Below are positions 8,954-17,512 of a stretch of 44,627 nt of DNA, in pieces. Source of the stretch: a virus. The DNA is taken from positions 1 to 44,627 of IMG/VR virus record IMGVR_UViG_3300036851_000117. One strand, written 5' to 3'. The number at the start of each line of letters is the position of its first letter. Position 1 is the first letter of the stretch. The notes under the pieces were generated by a model. The model ran no database searches, was not told the DNA's origin, and saw only the letters and a program-made list of their open reading frames with translations. The position numbers and the translations under genes were made by a program.

Positions 8954-9445
8954 TTACCGAGCTGCGCCAATGACGATGAACCCACTGCCACCGTCAGAAC
9001 CATCTGTCGCACCCTCAATCGTGGTATGCTGGGTCACAGTCACACCAACGGCATGAGAGAAGCCGGTTGGATAAATCTGCATCGACTCCTGGCTGTCGTC
9101 ATCGAGAGGAATCGAGAGAGTCTGATCAGTTGATGTGGTATCCAGGGTCGCGTGGTCGAACAGCTTCACGGTGTTGGCAGTTGTTGCAGAACCGATTTTC
9201 TTCACATAGAACAGGAAGACTTCGCAGGCTGCATCAGCTAATGCAGTTCCATCATCGTCATCAGCGTCAGCTTCCGAGTATGGAATGAACTGGAGGTCAG
9301 CGTTTCCCTGCTCAGCGTGCTGAAGGAAGAACTCCTTTGCAACGGCCCACCAAAGGCGCTGCTTCGTGGTTGGATCATTGGTACCAGCAAGAGCGTTGTA
9401 AACCTTCTGGCGGACTAGACTAGCGGACTGTAAGGAAAGAGCCAT
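8954..9445 (-). CDS. Structural protein, unknown type
   Basis: 163 residues. The N-terminal helical part (MALSLQSASLVRQKVYNALAG...) is followed by an acidic stretch (SEADADDDDGTALADAACE) and a beta-rich C-terminus (TLSIPLDDDSQESMQIYPTG). It lies between the capsid/connector genes and the beta-repeat protein. Possible head-decoration or tail-completion protein. Confidence 0.55.
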   Translation of the reverse strand: MALSLQSASLVRQKVYNALAGTNDPTTKQRLWWAVAKEFFLQHAEQGNADLQFIPYSEADADDDDGTALADAACEVFLFYVKKIGSATTANTVKLFDHATLDTTSTDQTLSIPLDDDSQESMQIYPTGFSHAVGVTVTQHTTIEGATDGSDGGSGFIVIGAAR

Positions 9446-9517
9446 GGTGTTGAATCTCGCTTGATACGCTCAAGTAGGCGTCCTATCAAATAACACTGGG
9501 TAGGATCAGCGTTGCGC

Positions 9518-10054
9518 TTACGAAGCTACGATGCGAATCGCAGGCGCCCTGTTGGTCGGTTTGGGGGTGTTGTTACTCGTTGTCGGGGACCACATCTGGG
9601 AGCGGAGACCGATCTTCTTCAGGTAGAGATTCCATGCGTCTTTGGCGAGGTACGTGCTATGCTCATCTATCTTCGCGTTCGCATCAATGACTTCCTTCTG
9701 GTCCTGTTCGTCTAGCATCGCGTTCACCTTGTCAGCTCCTCCCATCCTCCAGGGAGCTCGATTCCTCAGCGTCTCGAACATCAGCGGATTGCTCCAGTTC
9801 GCAGTGGCGATAATCGTGGTGACAGGAACTAGGGAGTACGACGCGAGCATCTTGGTGTCAGACTGGTTGAACAACGCTTCCTGAACAATGCGATCCGAAA
9901 GTATGAGCTTACGCCGTTGAGCCAGGCGATAGACGCAGTCCTGACGGGACGGAACAACCACCAGTGAGTTGTCGAAGTCCCATAGTTTCGCAAGCCACCA
10001 TTGAGGTGGGCCTGCGAGTTTGAACCTGTTCGTGTCAGGGATATAGTTGTTCAC
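9518..10054 (-). CDS. Virion-module protein, unknown function
   Basis: 178 residues, starting MNNYIPDTNRFKLAGPPQWW. Aromatic-rich at the N-terminus, then a long basic/aliphatic helical middle (VYRLAQRRKLILSDRIVQEA), and an NNTPKPTNRAPA Pro-rich tail. The gene is 3 bases downstream of the connector-type gene and is co-transcribed with the capsid gene. No family recognised with confidence. Confidence 0.55.
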   Translation of the reverse strand: MNNYIPDTNRFKLAGPPQWWLAKLWDFDNSLVVVPSRQDCVYRLAQRRKLILSDRIVQEALFNQSDTKMLASYSLVPVTTIIATANWSNPLMFETLRNRAPWRMGGADKVNAMLDEQDQKEVIDANAKIDEHSTYLAKDAWNLYLKKIGLRSQMWSPTTSNNTPKPTNRAPAIRIVAS

Positions 10055-10057
10055 AGC

Positions 10058-10426
10058 CTACGCTTTCACGAAGTTGGTATCACTAGGAAGCGATGTCGCT
10101 ACGTCTCGGACGGAGTAAATACCGTTATCTCCTGGGACGACATCCACGTTCTGTTTCATGGTCGGGAGCTTGGAACGATCCCACCGCTCAACAGGGTTGG
10201 TTGTCTGTTCCACTGGGGAACAGTCGTGTCGGTCCTTGAATCCAATCAAATAGACGACTTCGCCAGTTCGCGGGTTCTCGCTGCCCATCTTGATATTCTG
10301 GCGACGGAATGCTTCAGCTACATCCAATGGATGTACGCTCTCACCGAGTGGGATGTCATAATGGCGGCCATCCCAGGTACCCTTGAGAATTTGTGATGTA
10401 CGATTGACGACGGTGACGGTTTCCAT
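10058..10426 (-). CDS. Probable head-completion protein
   Basis: 122 residues from the ATG at 10426, chosen because AAAGGA lies just upstream, so the longer in-frame extension is unlikely. It begins METVTVVNRTSQILKGTWDG, a short beta barrel-like domain followed by a helical segment (VHPLDVAEAFRRQNIKMG). Position right after the major capsid gene and its hairpin suggests a head-completion or stopper component. Confidence 0.6.
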   Translation of the reverse strand: METVTVVNRTSQILKGTWDGRHYDIPLGESVHPLDVAEAFRRQNIKMGSENPRTGEVVYLIGFKDRHDCSPVEQTTNPVERWDRSKLPTMKQNVDVVPGDNGIYSVRDVATSLPSDTNFVKA

Positions 10427-10443
10427 ACAGTTCCTTTGAAAAC

Positions 10444-10471
10444 GTGGAGGACCCCGTGAGGAGCCCTCCAC
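10444..10471 (-). terminator. Strong hairpin just after the major capsid gene
   Basis: GTGGAGG (10444-10450) pairs perfectly with CCTCCAC (10465-10471). On the minus strand the stem is followed by GTTTTC, so it may be a partial terminator that lets capsid mRNA accumulate relative to downstream genes, as is common after phage capsid genes. Confidence 0.5.
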
Positions 10472-10474
10472 ATG

Positions 10475-10487
10475 ACGATTACGCTAC
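10475..10487. repeat. 13-bp intergenic repeat, copy 1
   Basis: ACGATTACGCTAC, identical to 15818-15830. Both copies lie just beyond the stop codon of a structural gene on the minus strand. Similar but degraded CTACGCT / AGCGTTA fragments occur at other gene ends of this block. Chance or a short regulatory/processing tag. Confidence 0.35.
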
Positions 10488-10493
10488 ACTGAT

Positions 10494-11816
10494 TTATGAC
10501 CCAGCAGCACGCTGAACCACAAGACTCTGACCAGTGATTCCATCCAGCCTGGCGCAGTACGCCGGGTACTCGATGAAGTACTGTTTACGGATACGATACC
10601 ATGCCTCGAACGCGTCTCGGCCGGTTGTTCCACCACCGATTCGCACCAGGACGGATCCATCCTCATCCACCCACTTGCCCTTCTCAGAGACGTACTCCTT
10701 GAAGCCAGCGTTCTGGAGGTCGAGGAACATCATCACGTCCAGCGGGAAGTCGCGGATCGCTCGGACAGGAACGTCGCCAAACGGTACGTCACCCTGTTTG
10801 AACGCCACGGTGCCTGGATCGGGGCGCATCAGGTTGCCCTGAGTGTACCGGCGATCTCCATCCGTGAGCTGAACGACCAGCCGACGGATGCTGTGATGAC
10901 AGAGGATCATAGAGGTCTTGCCACCGAGTTTCTGGTCCAACACGTCCGAGACGCGCTGAATCAGGTCGGTGGAAAGCGCACCAGTGGAAGCCGTCACGTA
11001 CGAGCTGTACGCCGGAACATCTGCACGAGTTACGCCGAAGTAGCTCGCACGATATGTTCCATCATCCACGAGTGCCATGAGACCGTGCCATGCGTGCTCA
11101 TACGAACTATCGAGCACGTCGGTCGCGGCCGAGTTGGCGATCTGAACAACGTAGTCACTGTTGGCGACAGCGGTACCAATGTTGGCCGCTGCGTCTACAG
11201 TTACGTCAGTACCATCGCTGTTGACTGCGGTCACCTTCGCCTTGGTTGTCGAGGCTCGGAGTCCGCCAGTCGCGGGATTCACGAAGCCAAGATACATTCC
11301 AACAGAGATGAATCGGTTACCGAAGTTGTCGTTCGTGATACCACCAGGAGCGTCAAGTTCCAGCGTGGTGTTGCCATCTGGGTCTGCCTCGTCAACTAGG
11401 GCAAGAACGCCGCGCCCATCACTGGACAGCGCGTACTCATCCCGACGAGCCATATCATCGATCAGGTACTGCATCTCGGACTTACGAGCGCTGATGAATG
11501 CGCCCTCGTTCGACGTGCTGTCCTGCATGACTTCCCAGGTCATTCGCAGACGTGACATCAGCTTCCGCTGATCCACGAAGAGCCGCGAGTAGCCCTGGTT
11601 TCCGGCATCCGCGAATGCGGAGTCCTCGCCCACGAACATCGGTGAGACGTTACGGGTTGTATGCGCAACCTTCACGATCTCACGACCCCTAAAAGGAACG
11701 GATTCAGTCTTAATCACGTCCCGGAGGGGGTTCTTGTTGTTTACGCCCTCAGATACACCTTCCTCAAATACATCTTTGAAGATGGCGTCTAGAGCTTGTT
11801 TATCTGCACCGGCCAT
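10494..11816 (-). CDS. Major capsid protein
   Basis: 440 residues. The order of features (helical N-arm DAIFKDVFEEGVSEGVNNK, then FRGREIVKVAHTTRNVSPM, GYSRLFVDQRKLMSRLRMTW, the DDMARRDEYAL spine, and a C-terminal FIEYPAYCARLDG strand) fits an HK97-fold major capsid protein, and its place directly after the scaffold-like gene supports this. It assembles as the icosahedral shell. The ribosome site AGCAGG precedes the ATG, and a perfect 7-bp hairpin lies 12 bases upstream. Confidence 0.85.
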   Translation of the reverse strand: MAGADKQALDAIFKDVFEEGVSEGVNNKNPLRDVIKTESVPFRGREIVKVAHTTRNVSPMFVGEDSAFADAGNQGYSRLFVDQRKLMSRLRMTWEVMQDSTSNEGAFISARKSEMQYLIDDMARRDEYALSSDGRGVLALVDEADPDGNTTLELDAPGGITNDNFGNRFISVGMYLGFVNPATGGLRASTTKAKVTAVNSDGTDVTVDAAANIGTAVANSDYVVQIANSAATDVLDSSYEHAWHGLMALVDDGTYRASYFGVTRADVPAYSSYVTASTGALSTDLIQRVSDVLDQKLGGKTSMILCHHSIRRLVVQLTDGDRRYTQGNLMRPDPGTVAFKQGDVPFGDVPVRAIRDFPLDVMMFLDLQNAGFKEYVSEKGKWVDEDGSVLVRIGGGTTGRDAFEAWYRIRKQYFIEYPAYCARLDGITGQSLVVQRAAGS

Positions 11817-11828
11817 GTTGTACCTGCT

Positions 11829-11845
11829 AGGTAACTACGTTACCT
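11829..11845 (-). promoter_or_regulatory. Perfect hairpin in front of the capsid gene
   Basis: AGGTAAC (11829-11835), a TAC loop and GTTACCT (11839-11845). It overlaps the stop codon of the scaffold-like gene and ends about a dozen bases before the capsid start, close to the ribosome site. It may influence scaffold-to-capsid translation balance. No experimental basis. Confidence 0.35.
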
Positions 11846-12655
11846 CTTTGTTTGTTCATATGTTGCCCAAGCAGCATTGACTCGATCATCGAGGCTGGTC
11901 AGCTGAGGTGCGCCTGCGGCCCTGGGGGCTCCGCTAGGAGTATCCTGTGGGAGAGCGCCAGGAGCGCGGTTGACGACAGCGGCAGCAGCGGTACGACGAA
12001 CTGGGTCGATAAAGCTGGACGTGAACTGCTTCCAGAATTCTTGAACGAGTGAAGGGTCATTGGCATACCGGGCGCTCAGTTCTGGCGATGACTGGACGAA
12101 ACCCGTGAACGCGGCGTGAAGCTGGCGCTTGCCTTCATCGGTGAGCGGGGCTCCCAATGATTCTTGCGCCTGTGCAAACAGCCGATCCATGGTCTGTCGT
12201 CCGTATGTCGTCCAGTAATGAGCGTTCTGGCTTTCCAAATCGCCAGATCGTTCAAGCATGTCCTGAAGCTGCTGCGCTCGTTCCTCCAGTTTGGAGAGCC
12301 CTGGGTAGAGCTGCCCAAACTGGGTACGAATCGCATCAATCTCGGGATTCTGGGAGCTGGGAGTAGCTCCAACAAGCGCATGAAGCTGTTGCCGGTACCG
12401 CTCTGTTTCACTACGAATCTCCGCCTCCCGCGCTGCCCACTGTTGCTGGGCTTCACGAACGGCAGCTTCTCTGGTTTCACGGAGACGATAGCTGGGAACA
12501 TAGCCTTCTGGCGCTGTAGGCGCTGCACCTGTCGCTGGTGCCTGCGGTGTTGCTGGTGTCGCCGCAACTGGCGTGGCCTGCGGTGTCGCTGCAGGGGCGG
12601 GTGCAGATGATGTCGCTTCTGCTGGCGCTGGAGAACCTACGATTTCGTCGGGCAT
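11840..12655 (-). CDS. Probable scaffolding protein
   Basis: 271 residues. The first 50 residues are low-complexity Pro/Ala/Thr (about 60 percent), then SYRLRETREAAVREAQQQW starts a long charged helical/coiled-coil region, ending in a basic segment (DDRVNAAWATYEQTKR). Charged helical rods with disordered N-termini located immediately before the capsid gene are typical scaffolds that guide procapsid assembly and are then lost. Confidence 0.7.
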   Translation of the reverse strand: MPDEIVGSPAPAEATSSAPAPAATPQATPVAATPATPQAPATGAAPTAPEGYVPSYRLRETREAAVREAQQQWAAREAEIRSETERYRQQLHALVGATPSSQNPEIDAIRTQFGQLYPGLSKLEERAQQLQDMLERSGDLESQNAHYWTTYGRQTMDRLFAQAQESLGAPLTDEGKRQLHAAFTGFVQSSPELSARYANDPSLVQEFWKQFTSSFIDPVRRTAAAAVVNRAPGALPQDTPSGAPRAAGAPQLTSLDDRVNAAWATYEQTKR

Positions 12656-12696
12656 TGGACTCTACCTTTGGTGTCGCGGTTAGTTCCGCGAGAGTT

Positions 12697-12719
12697 GCCA
12701 ACCTCCTACGCGGGTTGGC
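12697..12719 (-). promoter_or_regulatory. Hairpin sequestering a Shine-Dalgarno-like site
   Basis: GCCAACC (12697-12703) pairs with GGTTGGC (12713-12719), and a second CGCGG/CCGCG stem lies next to it on the minus strand. A TAGGAGG sequence sits in the loop-side of the stem, upstream of the scaffold start (12655). It lies in the 82-base gap after the gene at 12738. Confidence 0.35.
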
Positions 12720-12737
12720 GGTTGATTAGATGATTGA

Positions 12738-12896
12738 TCAACTGAAGAGGTCTACAATCATAGCGAGGAACGCTTTGAACACGCGATTGATGAGAAATGT
12801 GACTACGATCTCAGACATTGCGGCAATAACAAGCACGCAACCAAGAACGGCGGCTAAAATACCAAATACACTACGCTGGGCCAACCTTTTGGGCAT
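12738..12896 (-). CDS. Small membrane protein overlapping the portal gene end
   Basis: 52 residues from the ATG at 12896 (AAGG site just upstream). It starts MPKRLAQRS, and residues 9-38 (VFGILAAVLGCVLVIAAMSE, then IVVTFLIN) form one long hydrophobic span. It overlaps the end of the portal gene by 26 bases. A small holin-like or inner-membrane accessory protein is possible. Confidence 0.5.
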   Translation of the reverse strand: MPKRLAQRSVFGILAAVLGCVLVIAAMSEIVVTFLINRVFKAFLAMIVDLFS

Positions 12897-15165
12897 TGCC
12901 TTGACCACTACCCTTGGGCAGTCCCTCAATTGATGCTGAATTCTTGTTAGAATTGGTCATAGCCTGCCCACCACCAGCCGCACCCCCTGGCTCTTCGATA
13001 GGTTTGCCGTCTGGACCCACTTGTGGGGGTGGGGCTACCAACATTTGCAGTTCCTGCAGATGTAATGCGACAATTTCCTCGATTTCAGGGGTCTTTTCCA
13101 GAATTTCCCGCATCTTGTCAGTATTTAGCCACTTTACACGCTCCGAGAAGTGGATCTGGGGGTCATGCCATGGCTTCATCATGAGTGGAGGCGGTCCTTC
13201 AGGCTGTTCTGTCCACCGTTCGAAGGCATCCTGCATTTGGAGGGCTGCCTGAACGTGAATACTGAGAGCTGGGACCAGATCCGAGAGACCAAACGTTGAA
13301 AGTAACGCGTATCTCTGGTCAGGATCAGCAGGGTCGATCAAACCGAGCTGGTTGGCCTGCTCGATAGCCGCTCGTTTGCCCAACGAGGTCTTGGGCATGT
13401 TCGTTCCATCCTCGATCTGCATGGCGACTTGCCCCTGCAGCTGCGAATTCTCGAAATGACGGAACGTGTAGCCCTTGTTGGGGCCAACGATTGCCCATGT
13501 ACGCTGTTGGGGGCCAAATTGGCGCTCCAATTCGAGAGCTATGGCGACCCAGTTCCGGTACATCTCACCACGGGACTGGAAGACTGAGGTGAAACGGCTC
13601 TGGGAACGCTCAACGAGGAGTTGGAGGGCCGAAAATGCCTCGACTCCAGTAGGTTTCTCGCCCTTGATAATGTCGAATGCGCCGGAAAGTTCGTCAATAT
13701 CACTCAGAATTTGCTGTCGGAACTGGAATAGTGACCCGTCGATACCTTCGCCTGAGACTCGCTCTGGTTTTCCTTGTCCATTTGCTGCGAGGACGTTCCA
13801 TTTGATGACAAGTCCGGGTTCGCCAGTGATTCCTTCAATTCCAGAGTTCTCTGGGATGACCCATACCGGATTCGCCATGCGCTGGACGGCGAGTTGGACG
13901 AGGGAATCCAGCTGATTGAGCTGATCCTGCTTCTGAATCAGTGGTGACAGGGCGCTTCTGCCGTATAATCTGCCCCCCATATGCTCGTACTGTGCGTGTA
14001 CGAATGGGAACAGCGGGTTATCCTCAATGTCCTTGAACGGCATAGGCCCAGGAAGGCCCTCATAGGGGACATTCATGAGGATTGGAGACTTGTCCCCAAT
14101 GACCCGCATCACAAAACCGTCTGGAAACTCCTGAGTAGGTCTCTTCCAGAGTTCGTACTCAGTGACACCCTCGATGGTATGGGAGCCAGATGCGCCAAGA
14201 CCCGTGAACTGAGAGCCCGTGCCGATATCGTTGGACAACGCAAGGGCTTTGAAAAGCTGTAATGAGCGATCACTAGGGGATTTCTCCCACATGATTCGGC
14301 CGACTAGATCAGGGTGGTTGGCTTCGAAGTAGTGCTTGTCACGCCACCGGAGTCGAATAATGTACGGGAGTTCGTCAAATCTAGTGATATTGGATGGAAC
14401 TGCATATTCAAACGGGGAAAGTGCAGTTGTCTTGCCCTTCCCAGCGGCGACATATTGCCCAGTAGGTTTCCCATCCGGACCCATCGCTGGTTGGAAGTTA
14501 GGGCTTCCACAGTTTGGACACTTCTGGCCAGCCTGAACGATGGCTTGGGGTGGAAGGACTGCTCCACAACTCAAGCACTGCTCGTGTGGGACGAACACAC
14601 GGTTGAACCGAGTGTCTTTGTCCCAGCTTAGTTGGAGACATGCATTGCCAGTTGTGATCAACCAGAAGTCTGCTTCCCGCATCACCTGACTCATGGCATG
14701 CTCTTCATGAATCAGTGGTGACATCTGGTCTGTAATCTCGGCAGCAGCGATACTCTGCGTATCGTGGCCAACCGGGCGGGCTGTAATGCCGAGATCGATG
14801 GCCCCAAGCGTTGTTCGAATGGCCTGAGTGATTGATGCCATCCGGTTAGTAACTGGTTTAGGCACCCACTTTTGGAGCCGTTTGTCGATCCACTCTCTGC
14901 GGGATGGGTGGTACGTAATCCACTGGCGGTTGGCGACGTAGTACAGGTCGCGCAACCACTCGCGCTCCCATATCCACCGATACTCCATGGACTCGCGCTT
15001 CAGCTTGTCGAACATGTCCAGGAGATACTGTTCGTTGTACTTAGGCTCCATCATTGGCATGGGAGCCTGCGGCATGCTTGGACCAGCCCAAGGAGTGGCA
15101 CCAGTGGCAGCAGGTAATCCTAACCCTGCCCCCATTGGCGAAGCGTTTGAAAACAGTTCAGGCAT
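12871..15165 (-). CDS. Portal protein with an inserted zinc ribbon
   Basis: 764 residues. After a Pro-rich N-terminus the helical region (YLLDMFDKLKRESMEYRWIW, then EREWLRDLYYVANRQW) and VPKPVTNRMASITQAIRTTL are typical of P22-type portals, the 12-subunit ring through which DNA enters the capsid. Residues about 197-220 carry CLSCG...CPNCG, a zinc-ribbon insertion that ordinary portals lack. The C-terminal tail (...MLVAPPPQVGPDGKPIEEPG...) is Pro/Gly-rich. It lies between the terminase and scaffold genes as expected. Confidence 0.85.
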   Translation of the reverse strand: MPELFSNASPMGAGLGLPAATGATPWAGPSMPQAPMPMMEPKYNEQYLLDMFDKLKRESMEYRWIWEREWLRDLYYVANRQWITYHPSRREWIDKRLQKWVPKPVTNRMASITQAIRTTLGAIDLGITARPVGHDTQSIAAAEITDQMSPLIHEEHAMSQVMREADFWLITTGNACLQLSWDKDTRFNRVFVPHEQCLSCGAVLPPQAIVQAGQKCPNCGSPNFQPAMGPDGKPTGQYVAAGKGKTTALSPFEYAVPSNITRFDELPYIIRLRWRDKHYFEANHPDLVGRIMWEKSPSDRSLQLFKALALSNDIGTGSQFTGLGASGSHTIEGVTEYELWKRPTQEFPDGFVMRVIGDKSPILMNVPYEGLPGPMPFKDIEDNPLFPFVHAQYEHMGGRLYGRSALSPLIQKQDQLNQLDSLVQLAVQRMANPVWVIPENSGIEGITGEPGLVIKWNVLAANGQGKPERVSGEGIDGSLFQFRQQILSDIDELSGAFDIIKGEKPTGVEAFSALQLLVERSQSRFTSVFQSRGEMYRNWVAIALELERQFGPQQRTWAIVGPNKGYTFRHFENSQLQGQVAMQIEDGTNMPKTSLGKRAAIEQANQLGLIDPADPDQRYALLSTFGLSDLVPALSIHVQAALQMQDAFERWTEQPEGPPPLMMKPWHDPQIHFSERVKWLNTDKMREILEKTPEIEEIVALHLQELQMLVAPPPQVGPDGKPIEEPGGAAGGGQAMTNSNKNSASIEGLPKGSGQGNAQKVGPA

Positions 15166-15173
15166 TCAGAGCT

Positions 15174-15503
15174 TTACTGAAACGTAGGGAGTCCGAGTTT
15201 CTTAGCCATCTCTTCGCCCACATCGTTGAAAATATCGGGGTTCATGTCTAATGGATTCTGAGGGGCGCGTACAATCTCTGGCACGACTGTTCGGATACCG
15301 TATGCTTTCTCCAGGAGTTGGGCTCGTTCAACCTCAAGGGCGTTCACACGGATGGAGAGCCAGCTGAATTGGTTCTGTGAGACGCCGAGTTGAGACTTCA
15401 GGAGATCGCGCTCTGTACGGACGGCTGCAAGTTCTTCACGGAGTGCAGCAACGCTATCCTTGGAGATCTGGAACAATTCGAATGTCTTGCTAGGCACCCA
15501 CAT
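15174..15503 (-). CDS. Coiled-coil protein next to the portal
   Basis: 109 residues from the ATG at 15503, chosen because it overlaps the stop of the upstream gene (TAATG) and has GGAG upstream; a longer in-frame start exists at 15551. Residues 17-66 are a long coiled coil (DSVAALREELAAVRTERDLL...VNALEVERAQLLEKA). Possible internal-core or assembly factor. Confidence 0.6.
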   Translation of the reverse strand: MWVPSKTFELFQISKDSVAALREELAAVRTERDLLKSQLGVSQNQFSWLSIRVNALEVERAQLLEKAYGIRTVVPEIVRAPQNPLDMNPDIFNDVGEEMAKKLGLPTFQ

Positions 15504-15805
15504 TAGATCAATCTCCACTTCACGAGCTGGCAACGAAGCCACCAACGCCACTGGTCTGCGGTAGTGACAACGTACTTATCGGCTACCTTCGTAAGCTTGG
15601 GCTGTTGCGCGATAGCGGAATACATGATCCAAGCTCGTTTGACAGCCTCATCACTTATGGTAGCGTCCTTGGGAGGGTAGAATCGGAATATCTTGTCAAG
15701 CTTAGCGTAGTATTCAGCAGTGGTGATCCCATCACCTTTCCCCCAAGCAGGGATAACCACAACATCCGACGCATAATTCACATCTACGAGTGGGACTGTA
15801 AACAT
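15503..15805 (-). CDS. Small virion-module protein, unknown function
   Basis: 100 residues, aromatic-rich (FRFYPPKDATISDEAVKRAW; DQWRWWLRCQLVKWRLI). It overlaps the coiled-coil gene by one base. No family recognised. Position between terminase and portal fits a packaging or capsid-assembly accessory. Confidence 0.55.
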   Translation of the reverse strand: MFTVPLVDVNYASDVVVIPAWGKGDGITTAEYYAKLDKIFRFYPPKDATISDEAVKRAWIMYSAIAQQPKLTKVADKYVVTTADQWRWWLRCQLVKWRLI

Positions 15806-15817
15806 GTTACCTCTATT

Positions 15818-15830
15818 ACGATTACGCTAC
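15818..15830. repeat. 13-bp intergenic repeat, copy 2
   Basis: ACGATTACGCTAC, identical to 10475-10487, again directly beyond the stop of a minus-strand gene (the 60-residue protein at 15832). Confidence 0.35.
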
Positions 15831-15831
15831 G

Positions 15832-16014
15832 TCAGTCGCTCTCTCGCTCACCATACACGGTGTTTACGTTGTACGTGTTATCAAAGATGTCCTGGTCAAC
15901 GCCTGGATCGTTAGGCTTGTTAGCTGCGTGATCGAAGGATTCTCCACGCTTCGCAGCAGGGAATGTGTTGGGTGACGGGGCCAACTCTGGCCGATGCATA
16001 TCTTTGTGGGACAT
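15832..16014 (-). CDS. 60-residue hydrophilic protein, unknown
   Basis: Starts MSHKDMHRPELAPSPNTF. Polar and Asn/Asp-rich (NKPNDPGVDQDIFDNTYNVN), with no predicted membrane span. It lies between the large terminase and the small gene at 15503. Probably a minor structural or assembly protein, function unknown. Confidence 0.45.
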   Translation of the reverse strand: MSHKDMHRPELAPSPNTFPAAKRGESFDHAANKPNDPGVDQDIFDNTYNVNTVYGERESD

Positions 16015-16036
16015 GTTGTTCCTTTAGCGTTAGCTG

Positions 16037-17512
16037 TTAGCCCCAGAAGTCTCCAACGACATCATTAGGCTTTAGCTTTTCTTCTTTGTCGATCTTACGC
16101 ATCCGCTTAATCGTCCATTGAATCTCAGGCGGAAGCGTCGAAATGTCTCGTGGTGGCGCAGGACCCTCTTCGGGAGGCGCTGTTGGAAGCACCGGCCAAG
16201 TCATCACAGCGTAACGTAGGCAATCTGGAAGCTCATCCTCTTTCTTGAAGACTTTCTCTTTGCGTACCTGGCCGTCTTTAGTCTTGTCTGGCGCCCAGCG
16301 GTATGCTTTCAACTGCTTGATTGTCTTAGGGCACGCAGACTCAACAAACCAGAGTCCCTTTGTGTGCAGCCAGGACTTCACACGTTCTGTGCCAGCGACG
16401 ACATCGTTCTCAGCTGATTGGCAGAAAATCTGGTGCTGGCCAAGTTCCAGCATGGGCTGACGTTCGTTCTTGTTAATCGCCCACTTCGCGGTTCGAGAGT
16501 TGGAGCCGTTCTGTGCGGCAAGTACTTTCATGGCACTTGCGTGTTGGATGAACGTCTTGTTGCGTTCGAGGTACTCACCAACAACGACGAGACCCTTCTC
16601 AGTGGAGACAAGCTTAACAGCTCCGAACGGGTGGTCAGCGCCAGTATCTATTCCCGTGATGACTTGTCGCCAATCAGCAATCTCAGGCCACTCAGGGATA
16701 ATGGACTTGATTTGGTCTTCTGTATGGAGAATCTGAGGGTCAATCAATCCACCATAGACTGCCCCAGTGAAGATCACGAAGTCGGCTTCATACTCTTGCT
16801 GATACATGGCATCAGGCATCGTAGCCTTTGCATCAGCGATTTCTTCAGCGGAGATGATTGGGTTGTCAGATGTTTTGTACCGACATGCCCAGAATCCAGG
16901 AGTGCCAATCTCTGCTTTATGGTAGAAGTTTTCCCAGACCCAATCAAACGACTTTGGCGAAGAGCTGAACATTGCGACGCCACGACGTTCGGTCAGGGAG
17001 GGGCGAATCACGTGCCAGTGGTCTTCGGTCAGCTCACAAACCTCATCGATCCACAGCCAGTCCAACCCCTGGCCTCGTCCTTGGTCCGGATCCTCGAGGG
17101 TTTGAAAGTGAATCAGAGAGCCGTTCTTCAGCCGTAGGTCTAGAAACTCAGATGACCAGTCTTTGACCCAATCAGGTGGAATCAGCTGTTGGAACGCCGG
17201 GATAACGTAGCGATGGAGCTTCGGGTTTGTTGGAGCGCACGCCCAACCAATCGTGTTAGGGACGCAGGCTTCCTCAACTGATGCGATAGACGCTGCTCGG
17301 GTTTTACCCCCTCGGCGTCCAGCGAGCAGGATAAGACGATGGAACTTCCGGAGGCCTTTGTCCTGACAAGTTGGGCAGCCGAACACTGTCGAGGAAACAC
17401 TGAATTCTGTCTTACAAACTGTGCAGATCCGCTCTCGTCGCGCTGTCCAGAACGCATCCTGGTATGGGTTGAACTTCAGCGGTTCGGCAGGGAGTTGAAT
17501 CCATTTCGGCAC
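16037..17512 (-). CDS. Large terminase subunit with an N-terminal zinc ribbon
   Basis: 491 residues. The ATPase-nuclease that pumps DNA into the procapsid. The N-terminus has CTVC (30-33) and CPTC (50-53), a zinc-ribbon-like insertion before the ATPase core. Then come Walker A LAGRRGGKT (68-76), the GRGQGLDWLWIDE Walker B region, coupling motif FSSSP, and RNase H-like nuclease motifs GIDTGADHP and ELPDCLRYAV. GTG start; overlaps the upstream stop by one base (TAGTG), so coupled translation is likely. Confidence 0.92.
   Translation of the reverse strand: MPKWIQLPAEPLKFNPYQDAFWTARRERICTVCKTEFSVSSTVFGCPTCQDKGLRKFHRLILLAGRRGGKTRAASIASVEEACVPNTIGWACAPTNPKLHRYVIPAFQQLIPPDWVKDWSSEFLDLRLKNGSLIHFQTLEDPDQGRGQGLDWLWIDEVCELTEDHWHVIRPSLTERRGVAMFSSSPKSFDWVWENFYHKAEIGTPGFWACRYKTSDNPIISAEEIADAKATMPDAMYQQEYEADFVIFTGAVYGGLIDPQILHTEDQIKSIIPEWPEIADWRQVITGIDTGADHPFGAVKLVSTEKGLVVVGEYLERNKTFIQHASAMKVLAAQNGSNSRTAKWAINKNERQPMLELGQHQIFCQSAENDVVAGTERVKSWLHTKGLWFVESACPKTIKQLKAYRWAPDKTKDGQVRKEKVFKKEDELPDCLRYAVMTWPVLPTAPPEEGPAPPRDISTLPPEIQWTIKRMRKIDKEEKLKPNDVVGDFWG

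Noticed and set aside
12477-12729. Alternative frames around the scaffold gene
   Set aside because: Low-complexity GC-rich coding DNA leaves several open shadows; only the minus-strand scaffold frame has a start, a ribosome site and coupling.
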